8,762 bases of DNA from Spirochaetota bacterium. GTDB taxonomy: Bacteria; Spirochaetota; UBA4802; UB4802. Below the pieces are notes generated by a model. That model was not told where the DNA came from and did not search any database. It saw nothing but the letters and a program-made list of their open reading frames with translations. The position numbers were made by a program, and so were the translations under genes. Shown in pieces: positions 5,450 to 8,762 of the stretch. Positions within the stretch are counted from its first letter, which is position 1, and each line of letters begins with the position of its first letter. Where the stretch lies: NCBI GenBank assembly GCA_018399855.1, contig JAGYNX010000070.1, forward strand, positions 1-8,762, given 5' to 3'.

Positions 5450-6022
5450 ATGAAAAAATTAATAGTAATTATCGCGGCATTTACGGTTCTGGTATTCGTC
5501 CCATCAGCCAGTTTTGCCATTGTAGACCTGGGTGTATACGGCGGCTATTCTTTTGGAGGCGAAATAGAAGTTGAGAATGAAACATATGATGTAATGGGAC
5601 CCGAGTACGGCTTCATCGGACACCTCAATGGTTCCGTAATACCCATGATACTGAGCCTTGGAATCGGTGGTTTTTACCAGAAATCCACACTACAGTATGA
5701 AGCTGACAACAAAGACTACGACCTGGACAAAACCATGTACGGTCTTGATGCCATTGCCATGCTTGAGCTGCCTATTCTCATCCATCCGTATCTTCGGGGC
5801 GGGATCGCTATAAATGAAAAACTCGATATAGACATATCAGGTGTTGGATCCGAATCATACGAGAAAAAATTCAACTCCTATTACTTCGGCATTGGAGCCG
5901 CTTTCACAGTATTTCCAATGGTACAGGTTTTCGGTGAATATCTCTATAACTACTCGAAACAGGAAGAAGACGCCGTCTTAAAGACCAACTCTGTTCACAT
6001 TGGTGCACGGGTTAATATCTAA
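5450..6022 (+). CDS. Small outer-membrane beta-barrel protein
   Basis: The 190-residue precursor begins with a Sec signal peptide: two lysines, a hydrophobic core (about 4-17) and PSASFA, with probable cleavage after Ala23 by signal peptidase I. The mature part of about 167 residues alternates aromatic/hydrophobic with polar residues. It has roughly eight amphipathic strand-like segments, such as DLGVYGGYSF (26-35), LSLGIGGFYQ (68-77), HPYLRGGIAI (112-121), YYFGIGAAF (144-152) and VQVFGEYLYNY (158-168), separated by acidic loops. This fits an eight-stranded barrel like the OmpA, OmpX or OmpW folds. The last segment ends in Ile rather than the commoner Phe. No peptidoglycan-binding domain follows. 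I do not recognise the family; transport, adhesion and structural roles remain open. It is probably a single-gene transcript between the fbp terminator and a strong terminator. Confidence 0.8.
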   Translation: MKKLIVIIAAFTVLVFVPSASFAIVDLGVYGGYSFGGEIEVENETYDVMGPEYGFIGHLNGSVIPMILSLGIGGFYQKSTLQYEADNKDYDLDKTMYGLDAIAMLELPILIHPYLRGGIAINEKLDIDISGVGSESYEKKFNSYYFGIGAAFTVFPMVQVFGEYLYNYSKQEEDAVLKTNSVHIGARVNI

Positions 6023-6050
6023 ACAAACTGTAAAATCTTGTCACAACCAC

Positions 6051-6084
6051 AAGAAAACCCCGCTAAATCTCGCGGGGTTTTCTT
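6051..6084. terminator. Bidirectional intrinsic terminator
   Basis: AAGAAAACCCCGC (6051-6063) and GCGGGGTTTTCTT (6072-6084) form a perfect 13-bp stem around an 8-nt loop. The GC-rich core is flanked by A tracts on one side and T tracts on the other, so it can stop transcription in both directions. It sits between the convergent beta-barrel gene (+) and plsB (-), 28 nt past one stop codon and 31 nt past the other. Confidence 0.9.
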
Positions 6085-6091
6085 ATGGCAA

Positions 6092-6103
6092 CATTCCGGA
6101 ATG
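6092..6103. repeat. 12-bp perfect palindrome
   Basis: CATTCCGGAATG reads the same on both strands. It lies between the terminator and the plsB stop codon. It has no evident role and may be a chance occurrence. Confidence 0.3.
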
Positions 6104-6115
6104 AACCTTAACTGC

Positions 6116-8719
6116 TCATTGTATAAGTATCCTGAGATACCTGCCCACCTCTTCAAGAAGTGGGTCAACCGCCACGGGATCATGTATGGTAAGCACAATA
6201 TTTCGTTTATTCACATATTCTTCTTCTATTATCTTTCTTGATTTAAGCAGTTTCAATGCATTCTCATAACTGGGCATGGATAATGATTCAGCAAGACGAA
6301 TCTCACCTGTATGATACATGCGTATACCGTTTTTTCTCAATTCGATAATGAATTCCTTTTTCTGCTGTTTTCCGGGCTTAGCCTTGCGTATTGAATCAAA
6401 CACCACCAGGTATGATTCAAAGAACTCCTGTATAAGTCTCGAATAAAGCCTGCATACATTCTTGCAATTATCATTAACCAGGATGTTGTCTTCCTCAATT
6501 GTTACAGCCTTTTCAAGTGAAAGGTATTCCAGGGATTTATCAGACACGCCGTCAACATCGAACATCATACTGTCAGAATAAATAAATTCTTTTGTGAAAA
6601 GATTTCGAAGGGAAGCAAAGGTATCCCTGAAAGACTGCATGCTAATACTTGATCCCTGTTCAGACAGGCTGGTAAGTGCCAGGGAAGCGAAAGACATCGG
6701 CAGAAAATAATGGATAATGGAGTTTTTATAAAATACGATGCGTGGACGTTCATCTTCGGGCAGTAAAAATAGATCATCAACAGATTCTCCTTCATTTTCT
6801 TCTTCTGAAAGTTTACTGATAATATGATCTTCTTTGAATGAATCCACAACATATTCAATGATCTCATTCATATTGGCCTTTTCATGCAGGGCATCAGAAG
6901 TTGGGACTTCAGCGAATGTACAATAATCATACAGCAATTCCATGTTATGCTGGACGGTCCCCCTGGTAAAACCTTTAACCGATGAAAGCAGTATTACAGT
7001 TGATGCGAGGGAAAAGGGTGTTATTACCACAACATCGTTTATCTTGCGTATAATATTAATTGCCACAGCCTCTGTAAGACTCTCCTGATTCTCTTCGATA
7101 GTCACTTCTTTAAGGGTAAAGGGCTTATTGAAATTAACATAGACCCTCCCGTATTTACGCTTTAAGAGTTTTCGACTCTGCATCATCCCGGAAACAGATT
7201 CTTTCTTCTTTTTCTTGCCACCCGTTTCTTTGGCATATGAAGATTCTTCAAGTATACGGTCATAATTGATTGAAATTGGAACAAAAACCAGATCTTTGTT
7301 ATATCCTTCTTCAACTGCATCCGTAAGGTATTTCAAAAACCCCAGTTTCGGGAAGGCGAGCTTACCGGTTCTGGTTCTGCCCCCTTCAATAAAAAATTCT
7401 ATGGTGTAGCCTTCAGACACAAGTGTTTTCATGTACTGTTTAAAAACAGCTGGATACAGCTTTAACCCCCTGAATGATCGACGCATAAAGAAGGCGCCGG
7501 AACGTCTGAATATTGTGCCCATGGGGAAAAACGAAAGGTTTACACCGGCCGCGATATGGGGTGGTGCCATCTTATTTTTAAAGAACATGTAGGAGAGTAT
7601 AAGGTAGTCCAGGTGACTTTTGTGACACGGAGTCAACACAAGTGGGCCTCTCTGTGCAGCTTCGCGAATCTCTTCGATGGCTTTCGGATCGTAGGTAATA
7701 CCGTCAAATATTTTCCTGAACATCCAGTCTAACACTATTTCAAACAAGCGGATATATAATATTGAAAAATTAGCCGCTATCTCCTTATAATACTTGAATG
7801 CCTTTTTTCTAAGTTTAAGTTCAGATTCATTTTCTTCAAGGGCTATTTCCTTTATCTCCTGTAAAATATTTGGATTGTATAATACCCGTTCCATCATCTC
7901 CTGGCGGGACTTTAATATTGGACCAAGCACTGTCCTTTTTTCATGATAATAAATTTCAAGCAGCCTGTTTCTCAATTGTACTGCTATCTGTCTTGAATCA
8001 TCAGTTTTTGATTCAGCAATCACGTCCTTAAGATTTACCGGCGCAGAAATCCGGATAAACGGTGAAGTGGCACTTCTCAGGTTTGACAACCAACCCCAAA
8101 AAATACCCTTATCACCGGTGGCCTTTGACGATATCACAGAAGAAACCGTGCCCCCTGTCCGTTCAGGATTTCTATTCCAGAATATCATTTCAGGCATAAG
8201 GAATATGGGGACATCAGTTTTTTTCTGCACCTCGATAAGATACCGCAGCGAATCATATTTAACCTCGAGGTACCTTTTCAGAAAGAACTTTTTTGAAAGA
8301 AGTGAAAGCATGATGCTGTTATCATCCCGTAATAATTCTTCCACGTAATTGGTATCCAGCACATAGTCATATTTTCTGCGCAATAAGAACCGTGAGAAGA
8401 ATTTTTTTACACGTTTGGCGATATACTTGAAATTCTGGAACAGAAAAGGATTGTACTCCAGTGCAAACACGGGAGGCTGAAAACCATGTTTTTTCAGCTT
8501 ATTATACAGTATCAATAATGATATATTTGAACTGTGGAAAGAAGCATATACAAATCGTCCCTTTTCACTTAACTCGTTAAGACGTGAAAGACTTTCTTCA
8601 TCAAAATCAACGTTCCCATACAATATACTCGCAAGCTTCTCTACTACAGGATTAAGACGGTTATAAATCTGTCCGTCATATACGCTTGAAGTAATTATTC
8701 CTTTATCCTTATCAGTCAT
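6116..8719 (-). CDS. plsB: Glycerol-3-phosphate 1-O-acyltransferase (PlsB type)
   Basis: The enzyme acylates sn-glycerol 3-phosphate at position 1, the first step of phospholipid synthesis, at the inner face of the cytoplasmic membrane. The 867 residues compare with about 807 in E. coli. Acyltransferase motifs are in order: CHKSHLD (365-371; His366 and Asp371 form the HX4D site), GAFFMRR (408-414), FIEGGRTRTGK (443-453) and VPISINYDR (480-488). Segments around them, such as EIAANFS (313-319) and PPHIAAGVNLSFFP (386-399), match PlsB rather than PlsC. The N-terminal 300 residues and the helical C-terminal third also align in layout with PlsB. A lysine run (502-506) interrupts the domain after motif IV. 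The ATG has AGGT 5 nt upstream. Transcription ends at the shared terminator; only 43 bp of upstream DNA is in the window. Confidence 0.95.
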   Translation of the reverse strand: MTDKDKGIITSSVYDGQIYNRLNPVVEKLASILYGNVDFDEESLSRLNELSEKGRFVYASFHSSNISLLILYNKLKKHGFQPPVFALEYNPFLFQNFKYIAKRVKKFFSRFLLRRKYDYVLDTNYVEELLRDDNSIMLSLLSKKFFLKRYLEVKYDSLRYLIEVQKKTDVPIFLMPEMIFWNRNPERTGGTVSSVISSKATGDKGIFWGWLSNLRSATSPFIRISAPVNLKDVIAESKTDDSRQIAVQLRNRLLEIYYHEKRTVLGPILKSRQEMMERVLYNPNILQEIKEIALEENESELKLRKKAFKYYKEIAANFSILYIRLFEIVLDWMFRKIFDGITYDPKAIEEIREAAQRGPLVLTPCHKSHLDYLILSYMFFKNKMAPPHIAAGVNLSFFPMGTIFRRSGAFFMRRSFRGLKLYPAVFKQYMKTLVSEGYTIEFFIEGGRTRTGKLAFPKLGFLKYLTDAVEEGYNKDLVFVPISINYDRILEESSYAKETGGKKKKKESVSGMMQSRKLLKRKYGRVYVNFNKPFTLKEVTIEENQESLTEAVAINIIRKINDVVVITPFSLASTVILLSSVKGFTRGTVQHNMELLYDYCTFAEVPTSDALHEKANMNEIIEYVVDSFKEDHIISKLSEEENEGESVDDLFLLPEDERPRIVFYKNSIIHYFLPMSFASLALTSLSEQGSSISMQSFRDTFASLRNLFTKEFIYSDSMMFDVDGVSDKSLEYLSLEKAVTIEEDNILVNDNCKNVCRLYSRLIQEFFESYLVVFDSIRKAKPGKQQKKEFIIELRKNGIRMYHTGEIRLAESLSMPSYENALKLLKSRKIIEEEYVNKRNIVLTIHDPVAVDPLLEEVGRYLRILIQ

Positions 8720-8762
8720 ATAATACCTGCCTTATTCTGAATAATTGCTGACTATAATGAAT

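Noticed and set aside
6038..6241. 67-codon + strand frame after the beta-barrel gene
   Set aside because: It reads through the bidirectional terminator and the antisense end of plsB, and has no ribosome binding site.
1..8762. Search for a novel defence, mobile or biosynthetic system
   Set aside because: All substantial genes fall into housekeeping or common families, with no recombinase, toxin-antitoxin pair, effector domain or repeat array. The window does not support a claim of a new multigene system.

Overview
The window looks like ordinary chromosomal DNA of a diderm (Gram-negative type) bacterium with moderate GC content. The diderm call rests on an outer-membrane beta-barrel protein with a clean Sec signal peptide and on a full-length PlsB-type glycerol-3-phosphate acyltransferase. 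The class III (Firmicutes/Bacteroidetes-style) fructose-1,6-bisphosphatase and the DUF151 nuclease-like protein fit an environmental lineage such as Spirochaetota or a deltaproteobacterium-like group. That placement is a guess from gene content, not a demonstrated assignment. There is no transposase, integrase, phage gene, CRISPR array, tRNA or rRNA.

Layout. Bases 1-364 hold no convincing gene but contain several strong potential RNA helices, including one followed by two T6 tracts. Next comes a tight two-gene + strand unit: an NAD-type D-malate/tartrate (isopropylmalate-family) dehydrogenase and an alpha/beta hydrolase. The hydrolase ends 3 bp from a convergent START/SRPBCC-fold lipid-binding protein on the - strand. 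A 165-bp divergent intergenic region carries an 8-bp inverted repeat and leads into a DUF151/bifunctional-nuclease protein (+). After it come a class III fructose-1,6-bisphosphatase (+) with its own good promoter, and a small outer-membrane beta-barrel protein (+) whose probable -10 box sits inside a 17-bp inverted repeat. A perfect 13-bp-stem bidirectional terminator separates this from plsB, which fills the rest of the window on the - strand.

How the genes fit together. This is a housekeeping neighbourhood (central carbon metabolism, gluconeogenesis, phospholipid synthesis, envelope) rather than one dedicated system. Only the dehydrogenase/hydrolase pair is convincingly an operon; bnf and fbp may be partly co-transcribed. 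I see no strong evidence of a novel multigene system. The items most worth following up are the structured leader at 1-364, the repeat-overlapped promoter of the beta-barrel gene, and the dehydrogenase/hydrolase pairing.
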